Positions 43,396 to 52,161 of a DNA stretch of 64,000 nt are shown here, in pieces. A program made the translations under genes and the position numbers. The notes below the pieces were generated by a model that was not told the origin of the DNA, did not search any database, and was given only the letters and a program-made list of their open reading frames with translations. The DNA is from Maricaulis sp. GTDB lineage: Bacteria; Pseudomonadota; Alphaproteobacteria; Caulobacterales; Maricaulaceae. Numbering within the stretch: position 1 is the stretch's first letter; the number at the start of each line of letters is the position of its first letter. The DNA lies in the NCBI RefSeq assembly GCF_017643475.1, contig NZ_JAEPNI010000001.1, positions 1,364,001 through 1,428,000 on the forward strand. Reading direction: 5' to 3'.

Positions 43396-43420
43396 TGGGT
43401 CCTGACTTTCGTCAGGATGA
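43396..43420. repeat. 25-nt palindromic repeat R4 (inverted copy of R3)
   Basis: Exact reverse complement of 43275-43299. The 96 bases between R3 and R4 hold no gene I can recognise. The stop codon of the leftward membrane-protein gene (43412) is inside R4. Confidence 0.85.
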
Positions 43421-43942
43421 GGGTTGAGAACCTCGTCGCCCGGTGACTCCCAGGCCAATGAGCAAAGACCCGCTCAGCAAAAAACCAATGCCAATCGACC
43501 ACCCGACTTCATCATTGCGTACCCAATTGGCGAGCACTTGATCATAGGATTGCAACATCGTGCCATCTATTTCGATCTGATAGGCATATACAGATCCTCG
43601 CAGCCCGGACCCGAATGCGACCAGCTGCTCGCTGTTCACCAAGGCTGTCACGTTGCTGCTATTTCGCCTCAGCTCTTGACCGATCGATCGATGAGGCCCG
43701 GCTTTGGAAGGAAACCGGATTGTTACGATGTCGGGCTCGACTGTGAATTCTGTGAAATTCTTCCGGATCAAAACCGTTTCCCCACCTGTTGGGATCGATC
43801 CAGATACTTCCACCAACTCAGCCAAAGGAGGCACACCCGCGCCTGCGTTTATTCCAGCATGAAAACCCAATCCACTCAGCGCGTAGCTTAGCAAGCCGAT
43901 CATCACCAAGGTGATTGGTGAATGCTTATTCTTGTTGGACAT
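43412..43942 (-). CDS. Membrane protein of unknown function
   Basis: The 176-residue product has an N-terminal membrane segment (about residues 10-30, TLVMIGLLSYALSGLGFHAG), a middle domain of beta strands (VSGSIPTGGETVLIRKNF, TVEPDIVTIRFPSKAG, GSVYAYQIEIDGTMLQSY) and a second membrane segment (about 148-167, IGIGFLLSGSLLIGLGVTG). The two-segment layout with an outside beta domain recalls DUF3592-type proteins, but I cannot confirm that. The last residues (SQPSS) and stop are encoded within repeat R4. Confidence 0.55.
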   Translation of the reverse strand: MSNKNKHSPITLVMIGLLSYALSGLGFHAGINAGAGVPPLAELVEVSGSIPTGGETVLIRKNFTEFTVEPDIVTIRFPSKAGPHRSIGQELRRNSSNVTALVNSEQLVAFGSGLRGSVYAYQIEIDGTMLQSYDQVLANWVRNDEVGWSIGIGFLLSGSLLIGLGVTGRRGSQPSS

Positions 43943-44016
43943 TCGTGTAGTTTTCTAGAAATGACTGTCACGTCAATGCGGATTGGTCCGACAGGTTTCC
44001 CGCAAGCACTAGGTGA

Positions 44017-45234
44017 TCACAAAGCCCCCCAATCAATCTCCGCATGCCGATCCAGCACCTGCGCCCCGTCCGGCATTGCATATTTCAGGCCCGACCCGCA
44101 ATTGAACAGCATGCAGGTCGCGTCGCGCTCCACCATGCCGTCTGCCATCGCCTTTTCCATTGCGGCGAGGGTCGCAGCACCTTCGGGGCAGAGCAGCAGG
44201 CCGTCTTCCCGCGCACAGCGGACCCGCGCCGTCTCAATCTGGTCCTCCGACACGTCGATGGCGAAACCGCCGCTTTCCCGGCAGGCATTGAGGATCAGGA
44301 AGTCACCGATGGCCTTGGGAACGCGGATGCCCATGGCGGCTGTCTCGGCGTCGAGCCATTCCTCGGCGTGTTTGGTGCCGGCGTGCCAGGCCCTGACGAT
44401 GGGGGCGCAGCCCTCGGCCTGGACGGCGATCATTTTCGGGCGCTCCGAGCCGATCCAGCCCAGGCGTTCCATTTCGTCGAAGGCTTTCCACATGCCGATG
44501 AGGCCGGTGCCGCCGCCGGTGGGATAGAAGATCGCGTCGGGCAGGGTCCAGCCCATCTGCATGGCCAGCTCCAGCCCCATCGTCTTCTTGCCCTCGATCC
44601 GGTAGGGCTCCTTGAGGGTGGAGACATCAAACCAGCCCATTGCCTCCTTGCCGGCCCCAACCAGCGCACCGCAATGATGGATATAGCCATTGACCTTGAA
44701 GACGCGGGCACCCTGTAGCGCCATTTCGCGCAGATTGGCTTCTGGTGTGTCCTCGGGCGCGAAACACCAGCTTTCCATGCCCATGCGCGAGCAATAAGCC
44801 GACAGCGCCGCACCGGCATTGCCATTGGTGGGCATGGCCATGCGCTTGATGCCGAAAGAATGCGCCATGGCGACAGCGAGCGCCAGGCCGCGGGCCTTGA
44901 AACTGCCGGTGGGCAGGCGGCCTTCATCCTTGACGATGACCCGGCCGGTTGCGCCGGAGGCTTTGGCGGTCGCGGGCACATCGATCAGCGGCGTGTCGAT
45001 CTCACCCAGCGCACAGACATCCTGGTCGTCGGCCACCGGTAGCAGCTCGCGCCATTTCCAGAACCCGCCATCACGTGCGGCAATGGCATCCCGGTCAACC
45101 TCCGAGCGAGCTGTGTCCAGGTCGTAACGTGCCAGCAAGGGCAGACCCACATCTGACAGGTTGTGTGGCTGGTCTTTCGAAAAGGTCGCGCCGGTGTCGG
45201 AGCATTCCAGATGGGTAAAATAGTTTGCGTACAT
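44017..45234 (-). CDS. thrC: Threonine synthase
   Basis: The PLP enzyme that turns O-phosphohomoserine into threonine. The 405-residue product has the PLP-lysine motif LPTGSFKARGLALAVAMA, the substrate/cofactor loop PTNGNAGAALSAYCSRMG and FYPTGGGTGLIGMWKAF. An N-terminal segment with HLECSDTG is typical of the shorter, plant-like class. ATG 45234 (MYANYFTHLE). A cysteate/diaminopropionate-type PLP relative cannot be fully ruled out, but the N-terminal LxCSxTG supports ThrC. Confidence 0.88.
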   Translation of the reverse strand: MYANYFTHLECSDTGATFSKDQPHNLSDVGLPLLARYDLDTARSEVDRDAIAARDGGFWKWRELLPVADDQDVCALGEIDTPLIDVPATAKASGATGRVIVKDEGRLPTGSFKARGLALAVAMAHSFGIKRMAMPTNGNAGAALSAYCSRMGMESWCFAPEDTPEANLREMALQGARVFKVNGYIHHCGALVGAGKEAMGWFDVSTLKEPYRIEGKKTMGLELAMQMGWTLPDAIFYPTGGGTGLIGMWKAFDEMERLGWIGSERPKMIAVQAEGCAPIVRAWHAGTKHAEEWLDAETAAMGIRVPKAIGDFLILNACRESGGFAIDVSEDQIETARVRCAREDGLLLCPEGAATLAAMEKAMADGMVERDATCMLFNCGSGLKYAMPDGAQVLDRHAEIDWGAL

Positions 45235-45359
45235 GGCAATTGCTTAGCGCGTATTTCCACGATCTCAAACCGGTGTCGTGCCAGCCGGTTCATACTTGCG
45301 GATGACAAGCTTCGAGGGGCATGCATAACTGGCCGTCCTTACTCAGCGGGGAGTTGTTC

Positions 45360-45752
45360 ATGGCCAAGGTGATCGGTGTCGGTGGCGTGTTTTTCCAGAG
45401 CCCGGATCCGGAAGGCCTGATGGCCTGGTATGAGGACAAGCTAGGTCTGACCATCAATGATTATGGCGGCGCGGATTTCCTGCATGCGGACAGTGGTAAG
45501 GCCTTCCCACAGGGGGCTCGCACGATTTTTTCGGGCTTCAAGGACACGACGGAGTACTTCGCGCCGTCCGAAAAACCCTTCATGATCAATCTTATGATTG
45601 ATGACATGGACAGCATGCTGGCGCGCCTGAAGGAGAAGGGCGTTGTCCTGGAAGGTGAGCCGCAGGATTTCGACTATGGCCGTTTTGCCTGGCTGATGGA
45701 CCCCAATGGTACAAAGATCGAGCTGTGGCAGCCGATCGAACCGAAAGCCTAG
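45360..45752 (+). CDS. VOC-family (glyoxalase-like) protein
   Basis: The 130-residue product has two beta-alpha-beta-beta-beta modules of the vicinal oxygen chelate fold: GVGGVFFQSPDPEGLMAWYE, DKLGLTINDYGG, then PFMINLMIDDMDSMLARLKE and FAWLMDPNGTKIELWQP. The last DPxGxxIELW motif supplies the usual metal-binding Glu. Substrate unknown. ATG 45360 has GGGGAG six bases before it. Its stop overlaps the stop of the convergent amidohydrolase gene. Confidence 0.85.
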   Translation: MAKVIGVGGVFFQSPDPEGLMAWYEDKLGLTINDYGGADFLHADSGKAFPQGARTIFSGFKDTTEYFAPSEKPFMINLMIDDMDSMLARLKEKGVVLEGEPQDFDYGRFAWLMDPNGTKIELWQPIEPKA

Positions 45753-47491
45753 CCCGTTACAACCGCCAGGATAGCGCCGACCAGATGCGCCAGGGCTGGT
45801 CGTGACCAGCTGCGAGTGTCGGCGCGGCGACCGCTGATCCAGGTGCCGCGGACCTCGACGTGTACCAGGTCTTCCGCTGTCAGCGGATTGGCTGAAAGCC
45901 AGGTGAAGTCCGCGCGTTTCCCGATCTCGATTGAGCCGGTTTCATCATCAATGCCCAGCTGGCGCGCGGCGTGGATGGTCATCATGTCGAGTGCTTGTTG
46001 CCGTGTGACCCGCTGGTCAGCGGCGACGACGATGCCCGAAGCGCGACTGATCCGTTCCACCGCGGTTTGAAAGACCCGCATCGCGTTGATCGGGGTGGCC
46101 GGGCTGTCCGCATGCAGCGTCACGGTCGATGCGCCCTCAAGCGCAGACCTCACGGGCATGTAGCGATCCGTGCGATCATCTCCGACCAGATCCGGGAGCA
46201 TGTGTCCGTAATAGCGGATGTGGTCGATGAAAAAGCCGAGCGAGACGTCCAGGGTCTCGGCGCGGGCGATCTGTTCCGGCGTAATCAGGGCGAGATGTTC
46301 CAGGCGGTGCGCGATTTCGCCCGTACTTTCCACCTCGATGGCGTTGAGAATGGCATCAATCGCGTCTTCGCCCTGGGCATGGATGGCGACTTGCAGACCC
46401 TGTACTTCAGCGTTGCGGATCAATTGTCGGGCTGTGTTTTGATCTGTCAGCAGCTCGCCGTGCCAGCCTTCAGGCAGCTCGATCACCTCTTCGGTGAAAG
46501 GTGATCGGGCATAGGGTTGCGCCAGCGCGGCGCCGCCGACATAGGGCGAACCGTCCATCCAGAATTTGATACCGGCATGACGGGATATGGCGCGCTGCTG
46601 GTCGACCGTGCTCCACATGTCGCGCGCCCGCTCCGCACGATCCGGGGCCGTGTAGAGGACCGAGTTGAGCGGTGCGTTCCGGGCCTGACTGACCTCGGCG
46701 AACAGCGCCAGCGGATCACGTGCCCGACCGACCAGCGAAGCGACACCAATCGTCGTGTAGCCCGAGCGGGCGTATTCATTCAGCGTTCCGAAAAGCAACC
46801 AGGAAAGGGCCGCATCCGGCGCTTCCGGAGCGGCCTCCATCAGCACCCGAATGGCGCTCACCTCGATAATGCGACCGGTTGGGTTGCCATCGACATCACG
46901 TTCGAAACGGCCCCCAAGCGGATCCGGTGTGGCGGCATGGATATTTGCAGCTTGCAGGGCAGCGGTATTGACGAAGGCCTCGTGCATCATCTGCGTCAGG
47001 ATCACCAGGGGACGATCCGGAGCGAGTGCATCGAGTTCGGCCAGCGTGGGAGGTTCAAGGCCCCGGATCATGGCCGGGTCCCAGCCGAAGGCGATCACCC
47101 AGGGCGAGGGCCCGCTCTGTGCGGCGGCCTCGCGCAGGGCGGCCATCATGTCCTCGCGACGCGAATAGGTGATGCCGCTGACATCGACGGCGGCACCCAA
47201 CAGGGCTGCGGCGAGCGGGTGCGTGTGCGGCTCGATGAGCCCCGCGGTCAGCGTGCCGCCATCCAGATCGATCCGGTCCGCCCCCCAGGGCGCGATTTCC
47301 AGCATATCCGCGCGCGAACCGATCGCGGCAATTCGTCCATCATGGATGTAGACGGCCTCGGCGGTTTCGCCGCCCGGCAACAAGATCTCGCCGACCAGAA
47401 AAACCTGGTGCTCCGCACGCTCATACGGCGAAGCGATAAGCCAGAAGGCGATGATGAGGGTGAAGAGGGCGGCCAGCAGGAATCTCGACAT
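45749..47491 (-). CDS. Amidohydrolase family 3 protein, membrane anchored
   Basis: The 580-residue product has an N-terminal membrane segment (about residues 3-20), then a composite-domain strand (EAVYIHDGRIAAIGS) and a TIM-barrel amidohydrolase of the YtcJ type. Metal-site motifs: HTHP in IEPHTHPLAAALLG, the Lys/Asp block IKFWMDGSPYVGGAAL, His in VAIHAQGEDAID, His in HRLEHLALI and Asp in HADSP. The C-terminal SIEIGKRADFTWLS is characteristic. A second hydrophobic stretch ends the protein. Substrates of this family range from formamides to N-acyl compounds; not resolved here. Confidence 0.85.
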   Translation of the reverse strand: MSRFLLAALFTLIIAFWLIASPYERAEHQVFLVGEILLPGGETAEAVYIHDGRIAAIGSRADMLEIAPWGADRIDLDGGTLTAGLIEPHTHPLAAALLGAAVDVSGITYSRREDMMAALREAAAQSGPSPWVIAFGWDPAMIRGLEPPTLAELDALAPDRPLVILTQMMHEAFVNTAALQAANIHAATPDPLGGRFERDVDGNPTGRIIEVSAIRVLMEAAPEAPDAALSWLLFGTLNEYARSGYTTIGVASLVGRARDPLALFAEVSQARNAPLNSVLYTAPDRAERARDMWSTVDQQRAISRHAGIKFWMDGSPYVGGAALAQPYARSPFTEEVIELPEGWHGELLTDQNTARQLIRNAEVQGLQVAIHAQGEDAIDAILNAIEVESTGEIAHRLEHLALITPEQIARAETLDVSLGFFIDHIRYYGHMLPDLVGDDRTDRYMPVRSALEGASTVTLHADSPATPINAMRVFQTAVERISRASGIVVAADQRVTRQQALDMMTIHAARQLGIDDETGSIEIGKRADFTWLSANPLTAEDLVHVEVRGTWISGRRADTRSWSRPALAHLVGAILAVVTG

Positions 47492-47573
47492 GAGCGCAGA
47501 TTAGGGCAAGTGGGGCGCGGTGCAATTGTTCGCCATGGCTTGTTTTCGAACGGAGCGGGGCTAGCGTGGGCAC

Positions 47574-48034
47574 ATGACATCGCTCTACGACGTTCCGCTT
47601 CTGAAGGGGGAGATTGCCATCACCTGTCCGCGTTGTGCGGCCAGGGCCCGGTTTGGGACACCCGGTGGCGGCCCTTTGCCCGTGCGTTGGCAGAGACCGG
47701 ACTACAATGCGACCCTGGGTCCATGGCATGGGGACGCCTCCTGCGTGAGTTGCGGTTTTCCGGTGTGCATTCGCTCGACTGGCCGTCCGACGCCTGGTTT
47801 CAGACCGAGGTGGGGGGCACGCTTTTGTGGGCGCTGGACAGCGCCATGCTCGAGGAAATCCGGCAATTCATCGCTGGTACTGATGACCGGGCAGAGGTTC
47901 GTCGTGGGGGTGACTACGCGGCGGCACTCCATCGCCTGCCGGCCGAGCTCCTCAAGGCGGCGCGGCGCGAGGAGGTCCTGCGCAAGATAGACCGCCTGCT
48001 CGAAGGCGAGGCTATATCAGGCCCAGAGTCTTGA
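47574..48034 (+). pseudogene. Frameshifted zinc-ribbon protein gene
   Basis: Frame 1 from ATG 47574 encodes MTSLYDVPLLKGEIAITCPR with a zinc ribbon CPRC (residues 18-21) and CVSC (57-60), but afterwards loses sense. From about 47759 the -1 frame carries a coherent protein: HSLDWPSDAWFQTEVGGTLL, WALDSAMLEEIRQFIAG, then AAALHRLPAELLKAARREEV and LRKIDRLLEGEAISGPES to a stop at 48034. Adding one T in the TTTT at 47756-47759 joins both into a 153-residue protein. Family unknown to me. The break could be a real mutation, a sequencing error in the T-run or, less likely, -1 slippage. The 3' end overlaps radC on the other strand. Confidence 0.75.
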
Positions 48035-48692
48035 AGCTTGCCGTGTTCTCGCGCGCGATCACCAGGTGATCGTGCAGAACGATGTCGAAGGGCTGGCAGA
48101 CTTCCGCCAGTGTTCGCGTCATATCGATATCGGTCTGGCTTGGCGTGGCGTCACCACTGGGGTGGTTGTGTACGAGTATCAGGGCCGAAGCCTCGTGGGC
48201 GAGGGCGCGCTTGACGACCTCGCGTGGGTAGACCGGTGCATGGTCGATCGTGCCGCGGCCGAGGACCTCGTCCGCGATCAGCCGGTTCTTGCGGTCGAGA
48301 AACAGGACGCGGAATTGTTCCGTACGTTCGTATTGCAGCGCGGTGCGGCAATAACCGACCAGGGCACTCCAGGAGGAGATGACCGGTTTGCCGATCACCT
48401 GTTCGCGCGCCAGACGTTCGCTCAGTGCCTGGATGAGCTTGAGTTCTGCCGCGGTTTTTTCGCTGATGCCCTTCATCTGGGTGAGCTGTTCAAGCGGCGC
48501 GGTCGTCACTCCGCCGAGGTCCCCGAATTTCGCGATCAGCGCCTTAGCAATGGGTTTGACATCACGTCGCGGGATGGATCGGAACAGGTAGAGTTCTAGT
48601 AATTCATAGTCGTGAAGGGCGGCGCTGCCCGCAGAGATTAGTTTTTCGCGCAAGCGCTGGCGATGGCCGTTATGGTGCGCCACTTCCTGCAT
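48012..48692 (-). CDS. radC: RadC/JAB-domain (MPN+) protein
   Basis: The 226-residue product has an N-terminal UPF0758-type helical section (DYELLELYLFRSIPRRDVKP), a helix-hairpin-helix (LTQMKGISEKTAAELKLIQ), and the JAB/MPN+ metal motif HNHPSGDATPSQTD preceded by the Glu in the strand RNRLIADEVLGRG. RadC was named for DNA repair, but that role has been withdrawn; function is unresolved. It is three bases downstream of map on the same strand. Confidence 0.93.
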   Translation of the reverse strand: MQEVAHHNGHRQRLREKLISAGSAALHDYELLELYLFRSIPRRDVKPIAKALIAKFGDLGGVTTAPLEQLTQMKGISEKTAAELKLIQALSERLAREQVIGKPVISSWSALVGYCRTALQYERTEQFRVLFLDRKNRLIADEVLGRGTIDHAPVYPREVVKRALAHEASALILVHNHPSGDATPSQTDIDMTRTLAEVCQPFDIVLHDHLVIARENTASFKTLGLI

Positions 48693-48695
48693 GGA

Positions 48696-49532
48696 TCAGC
48701 TGGCAAAAGGAGGTTTGTGCAGGCCCTTGGGTGAGGTCGTGAAGATCTCGACGCCGTCTTCGGTCACGCCCACGGAGTGTTCGAACTGGGCAGACAGGGT
48801 CTTGTCGCGGGTCACGGCGGTCCAGCCGTCCGACAGGATTTTCACGTCCGGACGGCCCAGATTGAGCATGGGCTCCACAGTGAAGAACATGCCGGGCTTG
48901 AGTTCCGGACCTTCACCACGCGTTCCGAAATGCAAAACATTGGGGCTGTCGTGGAAGAGACGGCCGAGGCCATGGCCGCAGAAGTCGGTGACGATAGAGC
49001 AGCGACGCGCTTCGGCATATTCCTGGATAATGGCGCCGATCGTGCCCAGCGTGACGCCCGGCTTGATCGCATTGATGCCGGCCATCATCGCTTCATAGGT
49101 CGTGTCGACCAGCAGCTCGGCCTTCCGCTTGGGTTCGCCCACCATGTACATGCGCGACGTGTCCCCGTGCCAGCCGTCCACAACCACGGTCACGTCGATA
49201 TTGACGATATCGCCGTTCTTGAGCGGTTTGGGGCCGGGAATGCCGTGGCAGACCACGTGGTTGATCGATGTACACAGGGAATGACGATAGCCGCGATAAA
49301 ACAGCGTGGCTGGCGTCGCACCGTGATCGAACACAAATTCGCGGGTCAGACGATCCAGCTTCTCCGTGGAGACACCCGGCTCGACTTCGCTGGTGAGCAT
49401 GTCCAGCACTGAAGCGGCCAGCTTGCCCGCCTTGCGCATGCCTTCAAAGCCCTCAGGCCCGTGCAGCTTGATGCGTCCATCACGGGGAGAAGCGCTGTCA
49501 TAGTCGGAAACGGTTTCGTAAGCGGTCGTCAA
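48696..49532 (-). CDS. map: Type I methionine aminopeptidase
   Basis: Removes the initiator methionine from new proteins. The 278-residue product has the five metal ligands in place: Asp in DIVNIDVTVVVDGWHGDTSR (two Asp), His in FCGHGLGRLFHDSPNVLHFG, Glu in FFTVEPML and Glu in QFEHSVGVTEDG, plus HVVCHGIP. TTG 49532 is the best start, with GGAGGG six bases before it; the longer frame to 49598 runs into the upstream terminator. It precedes radC by three bases. Confidence 0.96.
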   Translation of the reverse strand: MTTAYETVSDYDSASPRDGRIKLHGPEGFEGMRKAGKLAASVLDMLTSEVEPGVSTEKLDRLTREFVFDHGATPATLFYRGYRHSLCTSINHVVCHGIPGPKPLKNGDIVNIDVTVVVDGWHGDTSRMYMVGEPKRKAELLVDTTYEAMMAGINAIKPGVTLGTIGAIIQEYAEARRCSIVTDFCGHGLGRLFHDSPNVLHFGTRGEGPELKPGMFFTVEPMLNLGRPDVKILSDGWTAVTRDKTLSAQFEHSVGVTEDGVEIFTTSPKGLHKPPFAS

Positions 49533-49562
49533 TTTGGCCCTCCGGTCGGCCACCCTATAACG

Positions 49563-49592
49563 AAAACACGCGCCGCTAGAAACGGCGCGTGT
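49563..49592 (-). terminator. Terminator after the M28 peptidase gene
   Basis: On the minus strand ACACGCGCCG-TTTCTAG-CGGCGCGTGT is a perfect 10-bp stem followed by TTTTCG. It lies between the M28 peptidase stop (49628) and map, so map has its own promoter. Confidence 0.8.
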
Positions 49593-49627
49593 CCCCATGT
49601 GTGCAGTTTTGGTCGGTAAGTCCAGCC

Positions 49628-51301
49628 TTACTGGCCGAAAGTCTGACCGAAGAAGCTGTCATCATTCCATGCCGGACGCTCTTCGCTGTCAGCGATTTCG
49701 CGCGCGATCATGTAGTTGATGTTGGCAAATTTGGCGCCCTGGTTGAACAGAACCTCCAGCTCACCGTCCAGCTGGTCGGTCTGGCGGTGGTAGTAGGTGT
49801 TCAGGAAGCCCATGAAGCCTTCACCCTGGTCCCAGCGCGGGTCCGGAGAGGAGAAACCCGTCATCAGGAAGAGAGACGGCACGCCTTCGCGGACGAAGTT
49901 GTAGTGGTCGGAACGCACGAAGAGAGACTGTTCCGGGATCGGGTCCTCGGACACCGCAATGCCCAGACGCTCTGCGGCGCGCGAGGCGATCGGTCCGAGA
50001 TTGGAATGGTCGGAACCAAAGGCCACAACATCAGAGAATTCGTAGACGATAACTGGCATGTCCAGGTTCACATTGGCGACCATCTGCTCGTGCGGAACCG
50101 TCGGGTTGCGGGCGAAATGTTCGGACCCCAGCAGGCCTTTCTCCTCGGCCGTCAGGGCGACGAAGAGAACGGAGCGACGCGGCGTGCCGTGCTCCTGGAA
50201 GGTACGGGCCGTTTCCAGCATCACCGAGATGCCCGACGCATTGTCGACAGCGCCGTTACAGATGGTGTCTTCCTCGTCGTCAGAGCGGCAGGCACCGCTG
50301 GCGCGCATGGAATTGGTGATCTGGCCGATATGGTCGAGGTGTGCGGTCAGTACGACATATTCGTCGGCCACTTCCGGATCGGAGCCGCGGATCATGCCGA
50401 CCACATTCGGGTCGGAGAACGGCTCGGAATTCGTGCGCTGGCGGATGGTGGCTTCGCCCGGCAGGTCAAAGCGCGGGAAGGTTGCACCCTCGTCGGCACT
50501 CATGGCGCCACGGACTTCCTCGAGGCTCATTTCTGCGCCCTCGAACAGCTCGGCGCCCAGCGAGGCGCTGATGGTTGCAGAGGCGCGAACCTGCTCAAGC
50601 GAGCTCGGACCGGTTGCAGCGGTCAGGCGAACCTGCGGACGTGAGGAGAAACCCTGCACGATGCCGGCAACCTGCTCGTCGCTCCAGCCGGAAATGGTGA
50701 TCATGCCAACAGCGCCATTGGCGGCAGCATTGTTACGCTTGGTCGTGCCGGAGTTGTGGTGTGCGCGCTCTTCACTCGGGAAGATGTCCGGGACACCGTT
50801 GACGACAACGACGATTTTGCCTTCGACGTCGATGTCTGCGTAGTCATCATGACCGCGATTGCCGGCGGATACACCGTAACCGACGAAGACCAGCGGAGCG
50901 GTGACTTCCGATTCCAGCACGCTGGAATTGGTGCCGATCAGCGCGCGTTCGCCCTGGGCGAAGGTCTGGCCGTTGATCGTCAGCTGGCTGTATTCTAGGT
51001 CGGACGTGACTTCCTGCAGCGGAACGTCCGCGAAATAGGTGCCGTTCTCGCCAGCAGGCTCGAGGCCCAGCAGGCGATACTGGGACGCAACGTAGTTGGC
51101 AGCAATTTCGAAACCATCGGAACCGGTGTCGCGACCACCCATGTAGTCGGATGCCAGGAAGCGGATGTGCGCCTCGATGTTTTCGACGCTGACATTCGGG
51201 GTGAATTCCGCGGAGGCCGTGTCGCCGCCGCCAGACGTGATGCTGTCCATGTCACACGCAACAAGAGCGGTGCTCGCCAACAGCGGTACTAGATACTTCA
51301 T
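49628..51301 (-). CDS. M28-family zinc peptidase lipoprotein with PA-type insert
   Basis: The 557-residue product begins MKYLVPLLASTALVACDMDS, a lipoprotein signal with Cys16. Residues about 100-260 look like a protease-associated insert (APLVFVGYGVSAGNRGHDDY, GKIVVVVNGVPDIF). The M28 catalytic part follows: HLDHIG, NGAVDNASGISVML, TAEEKGLLGSEHFA, NVNLDMPVI and SDHYNFVREGVPSLFLMTG supply the expected zinc ligands. It is longer than the M28 lipoprotein at 33486. ATG 51301 has GGGGAGG nearby. Envelope aminopeptidase by family; substrate unknown. Confidence 0.9.
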   Translation of the reverse strand: MKYLVPLLASTALVACDMDSITSGGGDTASAEFTPNVSVENIEAHIRFLASDYMGGRDTGSDGFEIAANYVASQYRLLGLEPAGENGTYFADVPLQEVTSDLEYSQLTINGQTFAQGERALIGTNSSVLESEVTAPLVFVGYGVSAGNRGHDDYADIDVEGKIVVVVNGVPDIFPSEERAHHNSGTTKRNNAAANGAVGMITISGWSDEQVAGIVQGFSSRPQVRLTAATGPSSLEQVRASATISASLGAELFEGAEMSLEEVRGAMSADEGATFPRFDLPGEATIRQRTNSEPFSDPNVVGMIRGSDPEVADEYVVLTAHLDHIGQITNSMRASGACRSDDEEDTICNGAVDNASGISVMLETARTFQEHGTPRRSVLFVALTAEEKGLLGSEHFARNPTVPHEQMVANVNLDMPVIVYEFSDVVAFGSDHSNLGPIASRAAERLGIAVSEDPIPEQSLFVRSDHYNFVREGVPSLFLMTGFSSPDPRWDQGEGFMGFLNTYYHRQTDQLDGELEVLFNQGAKFANINYMIAREIADSEERPAWNDDSFFGQTFGQ

Positions 51302-51401
51302 ACTCTGCCTCCCCAGAGAAAATTGGATCGAGGGACTATAACGATGGCACTTGGTGCGGCAATGCGTGCGCACCTTATATTTCAGTCATCTTGGGCACTG
51401 G

Positions 51402-52103
51402 TTACAGCTCGACACGAAGGGCGTTCGCGATGCTGATCTCGTCAGGTGAGACGGAACAGCCATAAGCGAGTACCTCGACACCGGCCTTGCGAGCCGAGCG
51501 GATCGTCTCGTCATAAACCGGATCAAGGTCTGCTGCGGTTGCCAGGCGCGTGCAGTCGTCCCGCTGGACGACAAAGAGCTGAACCGCCCGGTCGCCAAGG
51601 GCGACCTGGGCTGCCAGTTCATTGAGATGTTTGGCGCCTCGGCTGGTTACCCCGTCGGGAAACTCCGCGAGGCCCGGCTGACGCTGCCAGTGCACATTCT
51701 TGACCTCGACCCAGCAGGCCGGCTTGCCCGGCGTTTCCAGCAGCATGTCTATTCTGGAGTTCTCGCCGTACTTCACCTCCCGGCGCAGGCTCTCATAACA
51801 GGAAAGTTCCGGGATCCGCCCCGCCAGAACGGCTTCTTCAGCCAGGCCATTGGCGCGGGCCGGGTGAGTGCCGATCATCACCCCGTCAACCTCAACAATC
51901 TCCCAGGTGTATTTGAGCTTTCGCTTTGGATTGTTGCTGGGCTCGATCCAGACTGGCAGACCCGGATCCTTGATGCCCGCCATCGCACCGGTATTCGGGC
52001 AATGCGCGGTGACGATCTCTCCATCGGCCAGCTCCACATCGGCAAAAAAACGCTTGTAGCGCTTGACCAGACGGCCCTCGATGAGCGGTGTTTGGAACTT
52101 CAT
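51402..52103 (-). CDS. sfsA: SfsA family protein
   Basis: The 233-residue product begins MKFQTPLIEGRLVKRYKRFF and shows SfsA features: AHCPNTGAMAGIKDPGLPVW, SRIDMLLETPGKPACWVEVK and EFPDGVTSRGAKHLNELA. SfsA was linked to sugar fermentation gene control and DNA binding in E. coli; the C-terminal part resembles a nuclease fold (Asp and VEVKN). Physiological role is uncertain. It diverges from the MoCF-domain gene after 58 bases. Confidence 0.93.
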   Translation of the reverse strand: MKFQTPLIEGRLVKRYKRFFADVELADGEIVTAHCPNTGAMAGIKDPGLPVWIEPSNNPKRKLKYTWEIVEVDGVMIGTHPARANGLAEEAVLAGRIPELSCYESLRREVKYGENSRIDMLLETPGKPACWVEVKNVHWQRQPGLAEFPDGVTSRGAKHLNELAAQVALGDRAVQLFVVQRDDCTRLATAADLDPVYDETIRSARKAGVEVLAYGCSVSPDEISIANALRVEL

Positions 52104-52161
52104 GGCTTGGACAATCCCCGGGGCTGGCTCATATACCCTAGTAGAACCGAGTCACAGGTGA

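Noticed and set aside
41041-43420. CRISPR array
   Set aside because: The 25-nt repeats are inverted pairs with unequal, long spacings; there is no regular array and no cas gene.
46517-47760. Long rightward frame opposite the amidohydrolase, running into the zinc-ribbon gene
   Set aside because: Only its last part (after about 47759) is real, as the frameshifted half of the zinc-ribbon gene; the earlier part is a shadow.
47751-47765. Programmed -1 frameshift at GGTTTTCC
   Set aside because: The site is not a strong X-XXY-YYZ heptamer and I see no clear stimulatory structure, so mutation or sequencing error is preferred; not fully excluded.
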